DNA of 56,372 nucleotides from IMG/VR virus record IMGVR_UViG_3300032893_000057, positions 1 through 56,372 of that record; one strand, given 5' to 3'. Origin of the DNA: a virus. Both the position numbers and the translations under genes were made by a program. The notes beneath the pieces are model-generated. The model was not told where the DNA came from. It saw only the letters and a list, made by a program, of their open reading frames with translations, and ran no database searches. Shown here one piece after another: positions 14,902 through 22,358 of this stretch; the first letter of the stretch is position 1, and each line of letters begins with the position of its first letter.

Positions 14902-15504
14902 ATGCCCCGAGGAACCCGAGCAGTCCCGGCTGATGAGTCGGAGCTATCCGAGAACCTGCACCACCGCCACGACACGAACACCCACACGTTCGTCAGCCCG
15001 CTCGTGGACGTCCTGGACGTCACGTGCTGGTGCGAGAGGGCCATCGTGCGGGTGGCCCAGTACACGGTCCGCTGGGAGGGCCTGACGGTCTCCTGCGGGC
15101 GCTTCGACTGCGAGCCCCCCGAGGGCGTCGAGGCCGTCACCGTCGGTCCGGTCGTGGCGAAGGAGATGAGCGACGTCGGCAGCAAGGTCCGCTCCGGCGG
15201 CTACCTGTCGACGCTGATCACCGAGCGCTACGAGCGGTCCGAGTGGGCGCAGCGCAAGGCCGAGCGCGGCGGCTACGTCCAGCGGGTGCTGCCACGGCCC
15301 CCCGGGTCTCCCCGCCGCCGCGGCCCGAGCCCCGTGGTCGCCGAGCGCCGGGACCGGGTGGCGGTGCTCTGGCGCGCCGGGTGGCGGGCGAAGGACATCG
15401 CCGAGAAGCTGGGCATGTCGGTCAGCCTCGTCCAGAGCGACGTGCTGCTCCTCCAGGGCGGCGGCCAACTTTCCCGGCGGTACCGGCTCAAGTCCTCGGG
15501 CTGA
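14902..15504 (+). CDS. HTH DNA-binding protein with N-terminal zinc motif
   Basis: A 200-residue protein. The N-terminal half has a possible zinc ribbon (TCWCERAIVRV ... VSCGRFDC). A basic Pro/Arg linker leads to a helix-turn-helix at the C-terminus (RRDRVAVLWRAGWRAKDIAE, then KLGMSVSLVQSDVLLLQ) of the sigma-70 region 4/terminase-like type. Likely a transcription regulator. Its 3' end contains the sigma-28-type promoter for the next gene. Confidence 0.6.
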   Translation: MPRGTRAVPADESELSENLHHRHDTNTHTFVSPLVDVLDVTCWCERAIVRVAQYTVRWEGLTVSCGRFDCEPPEGVEAVTVGPVVAKEMSDVGSKVRSGGYLSTLITERYERSEWAQRKAERGGYVQRVLPRPPGSPRRRGPSPVVAERRDRVAVLWRAGWRAKDIAEKLGMSVSLVQSDVLLLQGGGQLSRRYRLKSSG

Positions 15505-15515
15505 CCTGCCGATGG
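15487..15515 (+). promoter_or_regulatory. Sigma-28-type promoter
   Basis: CTCAAGT, 14 bases, GCCGATGG, overlapping the end of the HTH gene. ATG 15523 is seven bases beyond, with AGAGGC between. Confidence 0.7.
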
Positions 15516-15522
15516 AAGAGGC

Positions 15523-15942
15523 ATGACCACTTCCCCCGAACTCAAGCGCCACCTCGACCGCCACGCGACCCGCCCTCAGAAGGGCTGCCGCTTCTGTGAG
15601 GCCGTCCGGGCCTTCGACGACAGCGGCAAGCTGATCGTCCGAGAGCCGGTCCCGGCCCCCACCCTCGTCGCCACGAAGGCGACCGTCCTCGGCCCCGCCC
15701 CCTTCGGCGGGACCATCACGACCACCCTCGACGACGTGATGCTCGACCGGGCGCTCGCCGCGGGCGGCACGATCGTCGATGTCTGGAACGTCTTCCGGTC
15801 CTACGACGGCACGCTCCGCACCGAGAACCTGGACGGCTCCCCCCGGCGCAGCCAGGCCCTTCCCAGGCCGATCCCCCGCTCGCAGGGCGGCCTTCGCGTG
15901 GTCGGGATCACGTTCACGCCAGAAACCCCGGCCGAGGCCTAA
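15523..15942 (+). CDS. Unknown protein behind a sigma-28-type promoter
   Basis: A 139-residue protein with one CRFC pair near residue 21 and a beta-rich middle (GTIVDVWNVFRSYDGTLRTE). The last codons (GAGGCCTAAAGC) contain the -35 of the next sigma-28-type promoter. No recognised family. Confidence 0.6.
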   Translation: MTTSPELKRHLDRHATRPQKGCRFCEAVRAFDDSGKLIVREPVPAPTLVATKATVLGPAPFGGTITTTLDDVMLDRALAAGGTIVDVWNVFRSYDGTLRTENLDGSPRRSQALPRPIPRSQGGLRVVGITFTPETPAEA

Positions 15943-15967
15943 AGCCCGGCGCCGAGCCTGCCGAAGC
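15939..15967 (+). promoter_or_regulatory. Sigma-28-type promoter, CTAAAG variant
   Basis: CTAAAGC, 14 bases, GCCGAAGC. The -10 is weaker (GCCGAA) but the -35 is the canonical TAAA form. ATG 15975 lies seven bases downstream. Confidence 0.55.
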
Positions 15968-15974
15968 AAGAGAC

Positions 15975-16079
15975 ATGACCACCACCGCAGCCCTCATCGA
16001 ACTGGCCGAGATCGCCGACCCCGAGCGGGCGGCGGCGCTGGCCCTGCTGGCCGAACTCGCCCAGGGCGAGGCGGCCTGA
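15975..16079 (+). CDS. 34-residue peptide behind a sigma-28-type promoter
   Basis: MTTTAALIELAEIADPERAA continues to LALLAELAQGEAA, a single amphipathic helix. The start has AAGAGAC upstream and lies at the fixed distance from a sigma-28-type promoter. It is followed by a strong hairpin, so it looks like a self-contained transcription unit. Function unknown. Confidence 0.45.
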   Translation: MTTTAALIELAEIADPERAAALALLAELAQGEAA

Positions 16080-16086
16080 TCCACCG

Positions 16087-16139
16087 GGGAGCCGCCCACA
16101 CGAGGGCCGACGCAGCCAAGGTCGGCCAGGGCGGCTCCC
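16087..16139 (+). terminator. Two-tier hairpin, probable terminator
   Basis: GGGAGCCGCCC (16087-16097) pairs with GGGCGGCTCCC (16129-16139). Nested within it, GGCCGAC (16105-16111) pairs with GTCGGCC (16121-16127) around a nine-base loop. It separates the 34-residue peptide gene from ATG 16183; a structured leader is the alternative. Confidence 0.55.
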
Positions 16140-16182
16140 GCCAGTCCCACACCCAACCCACCCCCCCCGAAAGGACCCCACC

Positions 16183-16503
16183 ATGTTCCGCCACCACCGC
16201 ACCGAGTTCGGCGACATCGACCCGGACACCCTCCCCCCCGTGACCGAGGCCGAGAAGGCCGAGCGCGGGTTCGACTTCCTCGTCCGGGTCGGCATCACCC
16301 CGGTCGCCCCGGTCTCGCCTGAGGCGATCGTGGCCGAGATCGTCGACGAGGCCCCGTGTGGCCGCCACTCCAACGGCGAGGTCGTCGGCGACGAACCGAC
16401 GAAGCGGCCGCCCCGGTTCCGCGCCGCTCCCGTCCTGGAGGACGGCACCCCCACCACGGCCGAGGACCTGCGGCCGCTCGTGTTCACGATGGGCCGCGCC
16501 TGA
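16183..16503 (+). CDS. Unknown phage protein
   Basis: A 106-residue protein with GAAAGGACC upstream of the ATG. It contains a helical region (EAEKAERGFDFLVRVGI) and an extended Pro-rich C-terminus. It overlaps the next gene by one base. No function is apparent. Confidence 0.6.
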   Translation: MFRHHRTEFGDIDPDTLPPVTEAEKAERGFDFLVRVGITPVAPVSPEAIVAEIVDEAPCGRHSNGEVVGDEPTKRPPRFRAAPVLEDGTPTTAEDLRPLVFTMGRA

Positions 16504-16721
16504 TGGCGCTCCCGACGGCGCCTGACCCGAAGGCCCAGCGCCGCGACCGCCTCTTCGCCCAGGCGATGGAGCACACGATGGGCGACCTGGAGATCATGGG
16601 CCTGCTCTTCGTGCCGCCCTGGGTGGGCGACGCCATCATCGACGAGGCCCGGCGTCGCGCCGACCTCTGGGTCGTGTGCGAGGAGATCGTCGACCAGGCT
16701 GCTCGCAGCCTCGGCGCGTAG
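16503..16721 (+). CDS. Unknown small helical protein
   Basis: A 72-residue helical protein (DRLFAQAMEHTMGDLEIMGL). ATG 16503 overlaps the previous stop. Followed by a promoter element at 16750. No function assigned. Confidence 0.6.
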   Translation: MALPTAPDPKAQRRDRLFAQAMEHTMGDLEIMGLLFVPPWVGDAIIDEARRRADLWVVCEEIVDQAARSLGA

Positions 16722-16749
16722 CGGACGTTTAGTCACCGAGGTGCCTGGG

Positions 16750-16764
16750 TAACGGCGGTAGAGT
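16750..16764 (+). promoter_or_regulatory. Degenerate palindrome AACGGCGGTAG with TAGAGT -10
   Basis: Only the right half of the usual CTACCNNGGTAG is kept (TAACGGCGGTAG), joined to TAGAGT. The same AACGGCGGTAGAGTC block recurs at 49871. It would drive the MerR-like regulator gene through a leader containing an inverted repeat. Confidence 0.5.
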
Positions 16765-16790
16765 CGGGACATCCCCGATGTTCGACCACG

Positions 16791-16833
16791 CCCCTCAAGC
16801 ACAGTGGGGGTGGGGCTGGGCCTCTTTGAGGGG
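16791..16833 (+). repeat. Inverted repeat in the leader of the MerR-like gene
   Basis: CCCCTCAA (about 16791-16798) and TTGAGGGG (16826-16833) are exact complements separated by about 27 G-rich bases. The right arm contains the Shine-Dalgarno GAGGGG of the regulator gene, so folding would hide the ribosome-binding site; an operator is the alternative. Confidence 0.4.
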
Positions 16834-16841
16834 TGCCCCTG

Positions 16842-17294
16842 ATGATCGACCGCAAGTTCCGCTCCCCCGAGGCAGTGCGTCTGGCGAGGATCACCTACCG
16901 CCAGTTGGACTACTGGGCGCGCATCGGGCTCGTCCGCCCGACGGAAGGCCACGGCGACGGCTGCGGCTCGATCCGGCTCTACAGCTACCGGGACGTCTTC
17001 GACCTCTTCCTGGTCGCGCGCTTCGCCCATGCCGGGATGAGCCTCCAGCGCTGCCGCGCCATGATCGACGTGCTGCACCAGGCCGAGATGGAGGAGGGCG
17101 AGGACCCCTACACGGGCACGCTGGTGATCGAGGAGGGCTGCCCGCCCCGCCTGGTCTCCCCGAGGGCGATGACCCGGGCACTGCGGGAGAGCGGCGCGGC
17201 CTTCGTCGTGCTCCTGCCTCGGCTGGAGGAGATCTTCGACGAGCGGGTCATGGAAGTGGCCCCAGGCTGGCTGGAGAGTGAACGCTCGGCCTAA
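16842..17294 (+). CDS. MerR-like transcription regulator
   Basis: A 150-residue protein. I use ATG 16842, eight bases after GAGGGG; an in-frame GTG lies at 16833. Residues 5-45 give a MerR-type winged helix (VRLARITYRQLDYWARIGLV, then PTEGHGDGCGSIRLYSYRDV) and helices about residues 50-85 follow (FDLFLVARFAHAGMSLQRCR). The C-terminal domain is not a known ligand-binding fold. It has its own promoter and a structured leader, suggesting regulated expression. It is the best candidate here for a phage regulator, though its target is unknown. Confidence 0.7.
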   Translation: MIDRKFRSPEAVRLARITYRQLDYWARIGLVRPTEGHGDGCGSIRLYSYRDVFDLFLVARFAHAGMSLQRCRAMIDVLHQAEMEEGEDPYTGTLVIEEGCPPRLVSPRAMTRALRESGAAFVVLLPRLEEIFDERVMEVAPGWLESERSA

Positions 17295-17299
17295 GCCGG

Positions 17300-17328
17300 T
17301 TGCGCACGATGTCGCCGACCCGTACGGT
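17300..17328 (+). promoter_or_regulatory. Predicted vegetative-type promoter
   Basis: TTGCGC and TACGGT with a 17-base spacer, upstream of the HNH gene at 17363. Confidence 0.45.
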
Positions 17329-17362
17329 TTTGGGTGATGCCGCCGCCCTGAGGGGAGTCACC

Positions 17363-17917
17363 GTGCCCACCGCCGTACCGATCGACCAGCTTGCCCTCGG
17401 GTGCTCGCTGAGCCGGTGGGCTGGTGAGCCGGACCGCTGCCGCTGGTGCAACGAGCCCCTGGTGGGCGCCCAGGTCTCCTGGTGCTCCTCGACGTGCCGC
17501 ACCCGCTTCACGGTCAACCACGTCTGGCGCCACGCCCGGGGTGCGGCGCTGATGCGGGGCGGGTGGTCCTGCGACCTCTGCTGGCGCGGCCAGGCCGCTG
17601 ACGCCCTGCTCCACGTGCTGCTGCCGACCATGAGCCGCTCCGACTGGCGTCACTGGCCCGCCACCGACCCCGCCCTGGCCGCCGCCTGGTGGGAGTTCAC
17701 CACCCCGCGCCTGGAGGTGGACCACATCGAGCCGATCTGGGGCGACCGCGGCCCCGGCTGCCAGCACCACGCCACCGGGCTGCGCGTCCTCTGCGCCGAG
17801 TGCCACAAGGCCGAGACGGCCCGCTGGAGGGCCGTGCGTCGCGCGATGAAGGATGCCTTCGACCTCGACATCGCGACGCCCGTAGCGGCCCCAGGGGAGG
17901 CTGTCCCGGCTGCCTGA
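17363..17917 (+). CDS. HNH endonuclease
   Basis: I choose GTG 17363 because GAGGGGAG lies seven bases upstream and the predicted promoter is before it. The 184-residue protein has an N-terminal zinc module (RCRWCNEPLVGAQVSWCSST, then C) and a C-terminal HNH core (LEVDHIEPIWGDRG ... LRVLCAECHKAETARW). This architecture is common in actinophages. It may be a homing enzyme or assist DNA packaging; it has its own promoter. Confidence 0.8.
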   Translation: MPTAVPIDQLALGCSLSRWAGEPDRCRWCNEPLVGAQVSWCSSTCRTRFTVNHVWRHARGAALMRGGWSCDLCWRGQAADALLHVLLPTMSRSDWRHWPATDPALAAAWWEFTTPRLEVDHIEPIWGDRGPGCQHHATGLRVLCAECHKAETARWRAVRRAMKDAFDLDIATPVAAPGEAVPAA

Positions 17918-17939
17918 GCCATCCGTCACGCCCCCGGCT

Positions 17940-17954
17940 CTACCATGGTAGGGT
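17940..17954 (+). promoter_or_regulatory. CTACCATGGTAG palindrome with TAGGGT -10
   Basis: The palindrome (17940-17951) runs into TAGGGT. A leader with GGGAGGAG precedes ATG 17979. It opens the envelope-protein block. Confidence 0.65.
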
Positions 17955-17978
17955 CAGGGGGCGGACGGGAGGAGCAGC

Positions 17979-18200
17979 ATGGATGGCAGCGGGAGCAAGG
18001 CAGTCGTCGTTGGCCTGACGTTGACGGTGCTCGTGCTGGTGGCCGCCCACGTGCGGGGCGCGCTCTGGCACCGCCTGCTGCTGATGGCGGTCTTTACGGC
18101 CGCCGCCTACGTGGCGCTGATGACGCTGCGCGCCGTCGTCCGGGACTGGTGGTTCTGGCGCCAGACCGCCCGCTCCTACCGCCCCCGGCGCAAGCGATAG
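17979..18200 (+). CDS. Small membrane protein, holin candidate
   Basis: A 73-residue protein with two membrane segments (about residues 8-25 and 33-51) and a strongly basic tail (RSYRPRRKR). Size and topology fit a class II holin, and lysis-type proteins lie nearby, but many phage membrane proteins look alike. Start is set by GGGAGGAG eight bases upstream. Confidence 0.6.
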   Translation: MDGSGSKAVVVGLTLTVLVLVAAHVRGALWHRLLLMAVFTAAAYVALMTLRAVVRDWWFWRQTARSYRPRRKR

Positions 18201-18212
18201 GGAGGCCGCACG

Positions 18213-18500
18213 ATGGAGGACGGGCACGAGCCCGAGGCCGAGCAGCAGATGCCCGGCCCGCAGCAGATGGTCCAGGTGCCCCAGTGGGTGACGGTCGGGA
18301 TCCCCCCCTTCTGGGACCCCCACCTGCCAGCGAACTACGCCTTCATGAAGGTCCCCGGCGTCGAGCAGGGCGGCAAGCCGTACTACGCGCTGCGGCTCAT
18401 CTTCAGCGGCCAGATGATCGTCATCCCGTTCAACCACGAGGCGGCGGTCAACCTGGCGAGGGACATCCAGCAGGTGACTTCGGGGCTGATCCTGCCGTGA
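18213..18500 (+). CDS. Unknown protein
   Basis: A 95-residue soluble protein with an acidic Gln-rich start and a beta-type body (PYYALRLIFSGQMIVIPFNH). It lies between two membrane-protein genes and overlaps the second by four bases. Function unknown. Confidence 0.6.
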   Translation: MEDGHEPEAEQQMPGPQQMVQVPQWVTVGIPPFWDPHLPANYAFMKVPGVEQGGKPYYALRLIFSGQMIVIPFNHEAAVNLARDIQQVTSGLILP

Positions 18501-18616
18501 GGTGGTGGGACTACGCCCTGCCCTGGCTCGGCTGCCTGGCGCTGGTGCTGGCCGGGTGGCTGCTCGTGGCGGCCGTCGCCTGGGCCGCCGTCGTCCTAAC
18601 GCTCAAGTTCGGCTGA
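18497..18616 (+). CDS. 39-residue single-span membrane protein
   Basis: VRWWDYALPWLGCLALVLAG continues with a hydrophobic stretch to LTLKFG. One membrane helix. GTG overlaps the previous stop. The last codons (CTCAAGTTC) form the -35 of the next sigma-28-type promoter. Possibly a holin partner; too short to judge. Confidence 0.5.
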   Translation: MRWWDYALPWLGCLALVLAGWLLVAAVAWAAVVLTLKFG

Positions 18617-18629
18617 GGCCTGCCGATAC
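18602..18629 (+). promoter_or_regulatory. Sigma-28-type promoter ahead of the surface-protein gene
   Basis: CTCAAGT, 13 bases, GCCGATAC. Unlike most copies it has a leader of about 45 bases with AAGGAG before ATG 18679. Confidence 0.6.
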
Positions 18630-18678
18630 GTCTTCCCGCAACCACCCCATCCACCCACATAAGGAGCTACCCACAACC

Positions 18679-19608
18679 ATGCACCACCGCACTGCTCGCC
18701 TGATGGCGGCGCTCACCCTCGTCATCGGAGGGCTCGCGCTGGGATCGGTCGCGCTCATCGCGACCGCTGTCCCCGCGTCTGCCCACACCGGGGCGATCTC
18801 CATCACGTGCGACACGATCACCGTGTCGTTCGACCACTTCCCATCCGGCCACAACACCGCCACCGTCGTGATCAACGGCGGCGACCACACGGCGTCGTGG
18901 TTCGGTTCCTCGGGGACCTACTCCACCGCCCGACCGCACACCGCCGTCACCGTGTCCGCCTCATGGACCGCCGATGGTGGCGGGTCCGCGGGCCCAGTCT
19001 CGAACTCGGGGAGCGACTGCCCGTGGCACCAGACGACGACCACCGTGCACCCGACCACCACGACTGAGAAGCCGGGGTGCGAACCGGACGACCACGACGG
19101 AGACAAGCCGGACGACTGGTGCCCGACCACGACGACGAAGCCGCCGACGACCACCGTGCCGCCGACGACAGAGCCGCCCACCACGGCACCGCCGACGACA
19201 GAGCCGCCGTGCCCGACGACGACCACCGCCGAACAGGTCTACGGCCTGAAGTTCGCGGCGGTCGAATGCCCGCCGCCGACGACGGTCCTGCCGCCGCCCA
19301 TCCTGACGTGCGCGAACGTCCCGGCGTTGTGCCCGACGACCGTGCCGCCCACGACGGAGCCTCCGACCACGGTCGCCCCGAGCACCACGGTCGCCCCGAC
19401 GTCGACCACGACGCCGCCCGTGTCGCTCATCCCGCCCGTGTCGGAGGTCAACCCGACACCCACCACGACGGCCCCCCCGGCTACGGAACTCGCCCACACG
19501 GGCGCGCCGCTCGGGCTGCCGCTCGCGGTGGCGGGCCTGCTCATCAGCGTCGGCACCGCCCTCGTGCGGCCCCGCTGGCTCGTCGCCCTCGTGCGGGCGC
19601 TCCGGTAA
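18679..19608 (+). CDS. Sortase-type cell-wall-anchored surface protein
   Basis: A 309-residue exported protein. Residues 1-37 are a signal peptide ending near VPASAHTG. About residues 38-115 form a beta-sandwich-like domain. A long Thr/Pro stalk follows (repeats such as TTTVPPTTEPPTT). The C-terminus is a complete sorting signal: LAHTG, a hydrophobic span and an RP/RALR tail. LAxTG is the signal of class E sortases of actinobacteria. The phage therefore appears to display this protein on the host wall, and a sigma-28-type promoter sits just upstream. It may alter adsorption or adhesion. Confidence 0.8.
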   Translation: MHHRTARLMAALTLVIGGLALGSVALIATAVPASAHTGAISITCDTITVSFDHFPSGHNTATVVINGGDHTASWFGSSGTYSTARPHTAVTVSASWTADGGGSAGPVSNSGSDCPWHQTTTTVHPTTTTEKPGCEPDDHDGDKPDDWCPTTTTKPPTTTVPPTTEPPTTAPPTTEPPCPTTTTAEQVYGLKFAAVECPPPTTVLPPPILTCANVPALCPTTVPPTTEPPTTVAPSTTVAPTSTTTPPVSLIPPVSEVNPTPTTTAPPATELAHTGAPLGLPLAVAGLLISVGTALVRPRWLVALVRALR

Positions 19609-19847
19609 TGCGATGCGGACCGCGCACCGTCTCGACCTCGTCGACCGGGGCGCGGTCCACGTCCATCGCTGGACCCCCCACCTGCTCGTGCGGGTGGGTG
19701 GGGGTCCACCGGAAGACCAAGCGCAAGGCGGCCTGGGAGTGGCGCCAGGACCACGTCCGGCGGGCCATGCGTGATGTACGCCCTCGGCGGGCACCACGTG
19801 CCCGGCCGCTGACCCCAATCGACAAGCTGCCGGAGGAGTTGCGATGA
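19608..19847 (+). CDS. Small basic protein
   Basis: A 79-residue protein whose ATG overlaps the previous TAA by one base. It contains CSCGWVGVHRKTKRKAAWEW and a very basic tail (RRAMRDVRPRRAPRARPLTP), so nucleic-acid binding is likely. It ends in an ATGA overlap with the HTH coiled-coil gene. Confidence 0.55.
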   Translation: MRCGPRTVSTSSTGARSTSIAGPPTCSCGWVGVHRKTKRKAAWEWRQDHVRRAMRDVRPRRAPRARPLTPIDKLPEELR

Positions 19848-20677
19848 CTGACATCACGCCCATGTCGGAGGAGGGGGCGCTGCGCGCCGCCCGCGAGCTA
19901 TCCGACGAGGAGATCGACGACCTGGTGCGAGCGCACCTGACCGACGCCATCATGGTCGGTGCCGCCCTCACCGAGCGCAAGGAGCGCGGGACCTGGAAGG
20001 CGTCCCACACCACCTGGGAGACGTTCTGCCAGGAGACCTACGGCATCACCCGGGTGACGGCCTGGCGCAAGATCCAGCAGCACCGCGCCAACCGGGAACT
20101 GCCCCAGGGCACCCAGCCGTCCAGCCAGCGCAAGGTCCTCGACGCTCGCTCGACCGAGAAGAAGGCGGCCGAGACCCCGGCCCCGCCGCCCCCTGCACCC
20201 GAAGAGCCTCCCGTCGCGCCGCCGCCTGCGAGCGTGCCGGTGCACGACCCTCTCGCGAGCCTCCAGGATGACCTCGACGAGATCGCCGCCGAGGACGAGC
20301 AGGCCGACGTGATGGCCGCTCTCCGGGAGGAGAACGCGTTGCTCCGAGACAAGGTCAAGGAACTCCAGGGACGGGTCCAGAGCCTCCTCAGGGACCTCAA
20401 CGCCCGCCCGGCGCCTGACACCACCGCCCAGCCCATCAGGACCTCTGAGGCCGCCAGGCTGGCCGATGCGGTGCTCTTCATGCCGGTGCTGCTCGACCTC
20501 GACCCGGACTCGGTCGCCTTCACCATCGAAGACACCGAACTGCGCTGGTCGACGGCCAAGCGGCTGCGGCGCTGGGTCGATCGCTTCGAGATGGCGGCCA
20601 AGGGCTTCACCGCCCCGCCCGAGCGCTCCGAGACGGTGACGCCCAGGTTCAAGGAGCGCGACAAGCCCAAGGGGTGA
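19844..20677 (+). CDS. HTH coiled-coil DNA-binding protein
   Basis: A 277-residue protein. Residues about 20-85 give a helical region with an HTH (TWETFCQETYGITRVTAWRK, then IQQHRANREL). A Pro/Ala linker leads to a coiled coil (ALREENALLRDKVKELQGRV) and a C-terminal helical domain. The pattern matches phage proteins with a ParB/KorB-like or excisionase-type HTH, but no exact family can be named. Confidence 0.65.
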   Translation: MTDITPMSEEGALRAARELSDEEIDDLVRAHLTDAIMVGAALTERKERGTWKASHTTWETFCQETYGITRVTAWRKIQQHRANRELPQGTQPSSQRKVLDARSTEKKAAETPAPPPPAPEEPPVAPPPASVPVHDPLASLQDDLDEIAAEDEQADVMAALREENALLRDKVKELQGRVQSLLRDLNARPAPDTTAQPIRTSEAARLADAVLFMPVLLDLDPDSVAFTIEDTELRWSTAKRLRRWVDRFEMAAKGFTAPPERSETVTPRFKERDKPKG

Positions 20678-20737
20678 TTCGTCCCGACATGGTCCGATCA
20701 TCACAGTGCGAGGCGCTCTGACCGCTTAGCGCTTGTG

Positions 20738-20760
20738 ATACCGAGGTAGACCCACTACGC
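20738..20760 (+). promoter_or_regulatory. Variant palindrome ATACCGAGGTAG and TACGCT -10
   Basis: A diverged copy of the palindrome (20738-20749) runs into TAGACC. TACGCT follows at 20755. Either could be the -10 for the LysM-lysozyme gene, whose Shine-Dalgarno is GAGGAGAGG. Confidence 0.4.
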
Positions 20761-20796
20761 TCAGCGGCGACAACCGCCGACCGTGAGGAGAGGGTC

Positions 20797-22176
20797 ATGT
20801 CGGAGAGGCGTCATAGTCGCCGAGCGCGGCGCCGTCTGAGGCGTCGGATCAGGGTCATCTGCGGCGTGCTGGCGATCACCGGCACGGTCGTCTTCGGCAT
20901 GGCCTCGACCGCTTCGGCGACGCCCGAGGCCTGCGCCTCGCGCACGGCTGCTCCGGGCGACACGATCAGCCAGTTCGTCTACGACTGGGGCCTCTCCTGG
21001 CGCAACCCCCTCGACGTGTGGCGCGTCGCCCAGGCCAACCCGGCGATCACGAACCCCAACTCGCTCGCCGTCGGCGAGGTCGTCACCGACTGCCCCGCCA
21101 CCGCCACGGCCAACCTGGCCGTCCCCGTCGTCACCCACGGGCTCCAGCCCGGCGAGTCGCTGCGCTCCCTGGAGTCGGGCGCGACCGGCGACTGGCACTG
21201 GCCGATCCCGGAATGGGTCCTCGCCCAGGCGAACCCTTCGCTACCGTCCCCAGATGCCGGGACAGTGGGCGAAGTCGTGCGCCTCCTGCCCGGCGCGTCA
21301 CCGGCCTTGGCCCAGGCCCAGACGCCGCCGCCCGCCCCGGCCGTTGTGAGTCCCCCTCCAGCGGCCGGGGCACCCTCGATCGTGCGTGCCGTCCCACTGG
21401 CGCCCGCACCCGCCCCGGTGATCGTGCTGCCGCCGACGACCTCGGCGCCCCACGTGACCGTGGACAACGGCCCGGCCATCGTCACCTCGTCGCCGACGAC
21501 CGCGCCGAGCACCACCGAACCCCCTGCTCAGCCCGCGCCGACGGTTCCCCTTTTGCCCCCGGCCACGCTGCCGCCGGACCCCCCGAAGATCGTGGAGCCG
21601 TCTACCGACTCAACCAGTCCGTCGGATCCCGGCCCATCCGACAAGCAGAGCGCCCCGCCGACTACCGCCGATAATATTTCCCCCCCGGTCACGCCCCCCA
21701 CAACGGCCGCGCCCACGCCGCCGCCCGTGGCCGCCATCGGCGCCTTGATCCACCCGCACTACGCCGGGCCGGTCGACCCCGCCGACCCGAACGTGGTGGC
21801 CCACGTGTTCGCCGAGTTCGCCAAGGACGACCCTGGCGTGACGCCCCGCGGCGATGCCTGGATCGTCGGCGGGTGGGTCCAGGAGTCGGGGCTCAACCCG
21901 AACGCCGTCGGCGACGGCGGCGAGGCCCACGGCATCGGCCAGTGGCACGAACCGCGGACCTGCGGCGAGTCCACCGACCTGGACGCGCAGATCGCGTGCG
22001 GTGCCAACGAGATCATCCACAACTACCCGACGGTCCAGGCCGTGATCACCGATCCGAACGCCACCGACGGCGCCCTCGACCACGCCGAGAAGGTGTACGA
22101 GGGCTACGGCAAGGCCGGGCCGCGCGGTCGCTACGAGCGAGGCATCGCTGGTCAGGTGGCTGGGGGGAAGTCGTGA
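20797..22176 (+). CDS. Secreted LysM and lysozyme-domain peptidoglycan hydrolase
   Basis: A 459-residue exported protein. A twice-basic start (RRHSRRARRRLRRRIR) leads to a hydrophobic segment and a likely cleavage after STASA. Residues about 45-95 and 105-170 are LysM-like (APGDTISQFVYDWGLSW ... NSLAVGEVV; GLQPGESLRSLESG). A 160-residue Pro/Thr linker follows. The C-terminal domain (VGGWVQESGLNPNAVGDGGE, then AHGIGQWHEPRTC) matches phage tail-lysozyme-like enzymes with a Glu in QESG. It probably works in lysis or wall remodelling; the linker resembles the neighbouring surface protein. Confidence 0.8.
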   Translation: MSERRHSRRARRRLRRRIRVICGVLAITGTVVFGMASTASATPEACASRTAAPGDTISQFVYDWGLSWRNPLDVWRVAQANPAITNPNSLAVGEVVTDCPATATANLAVPVVTHGLQPGESLRSLESGATGDWHWPIPEWVLAQANPSLPSPDAGTVGEVVRLLPGASPALAQAQTPPPAPAVVSPPPAAGAPSIVRAVPLAPAPAPVIVLPPTTSAPHVTVDNGPAIVTSSPTTAPSTTEPPAQPAPTVPLLPPATLPPDPPKIVEPSTDSTSPSDPGPSDKQSAPPTTADNISPPVTPPTTAAPTPPPVAAIGALIHPHYAGPVDPADPNVVAHVFAEFAKDDPGVTPRGDAWIVGGWVQESGLNPNAVGDGGEAHGIGQWHEPRTCGESTDLDAQIACGANEIIHNYPTVQAVITDPNATDGALDHAEKVYEGYGKAGPRGRYERGIAGQVAGGKS

Positions 22177-22358
22177 GGCACTCCCGCCCCGACGACGACT
22201 TCGACGAGGCCCTGGACATCCTGAGCGACACGCGCCCGCCGTTCGCTACCCACCGAGGGCTCCTCGGGCGGCCTCCCCCGTCCGAGGAGCCTGAGGCTCT
22301 GCCCCCCGCGCGCCACCCCGGCGCGCGGCTCCACAGTCGCAAGCGAAGGAGGGACTGA
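22173..22358 (+). CDS. Small unknown protein
   Basis: A 61-residue charged protein from GTG 22173 (GTGA overlap). Asp-rich start (RPDDDFDEALDILSDTRPPF), Pro-rich middle and a basic end (RLHSRKRRRD). Translationally linked to the lysozyme and DUF4230-like genes. Function unknown. Confidence 0.55.
   Translation: MRHSRPDDDFDEALDILSDTRPPFATHRGLLGRPPPSEEPEALPPARHPGARLHSRKRRRD

Noticed and set aside
14902-15504. HTH protein as a phage-encoded sigma-28 factor
   Set aside because: The C-terminal HTH resembles sigma region 4, but there is no region 2 (-10 recognition) and the N-terminus is a zinc motif, so it cannot be a complete sigma factor.
16778-17281. 167-codon frame from ATG 16778
   Set aside because: It lies in another register of the MerR-like gene and encodes Arg/Pro-rich shadow sequence.
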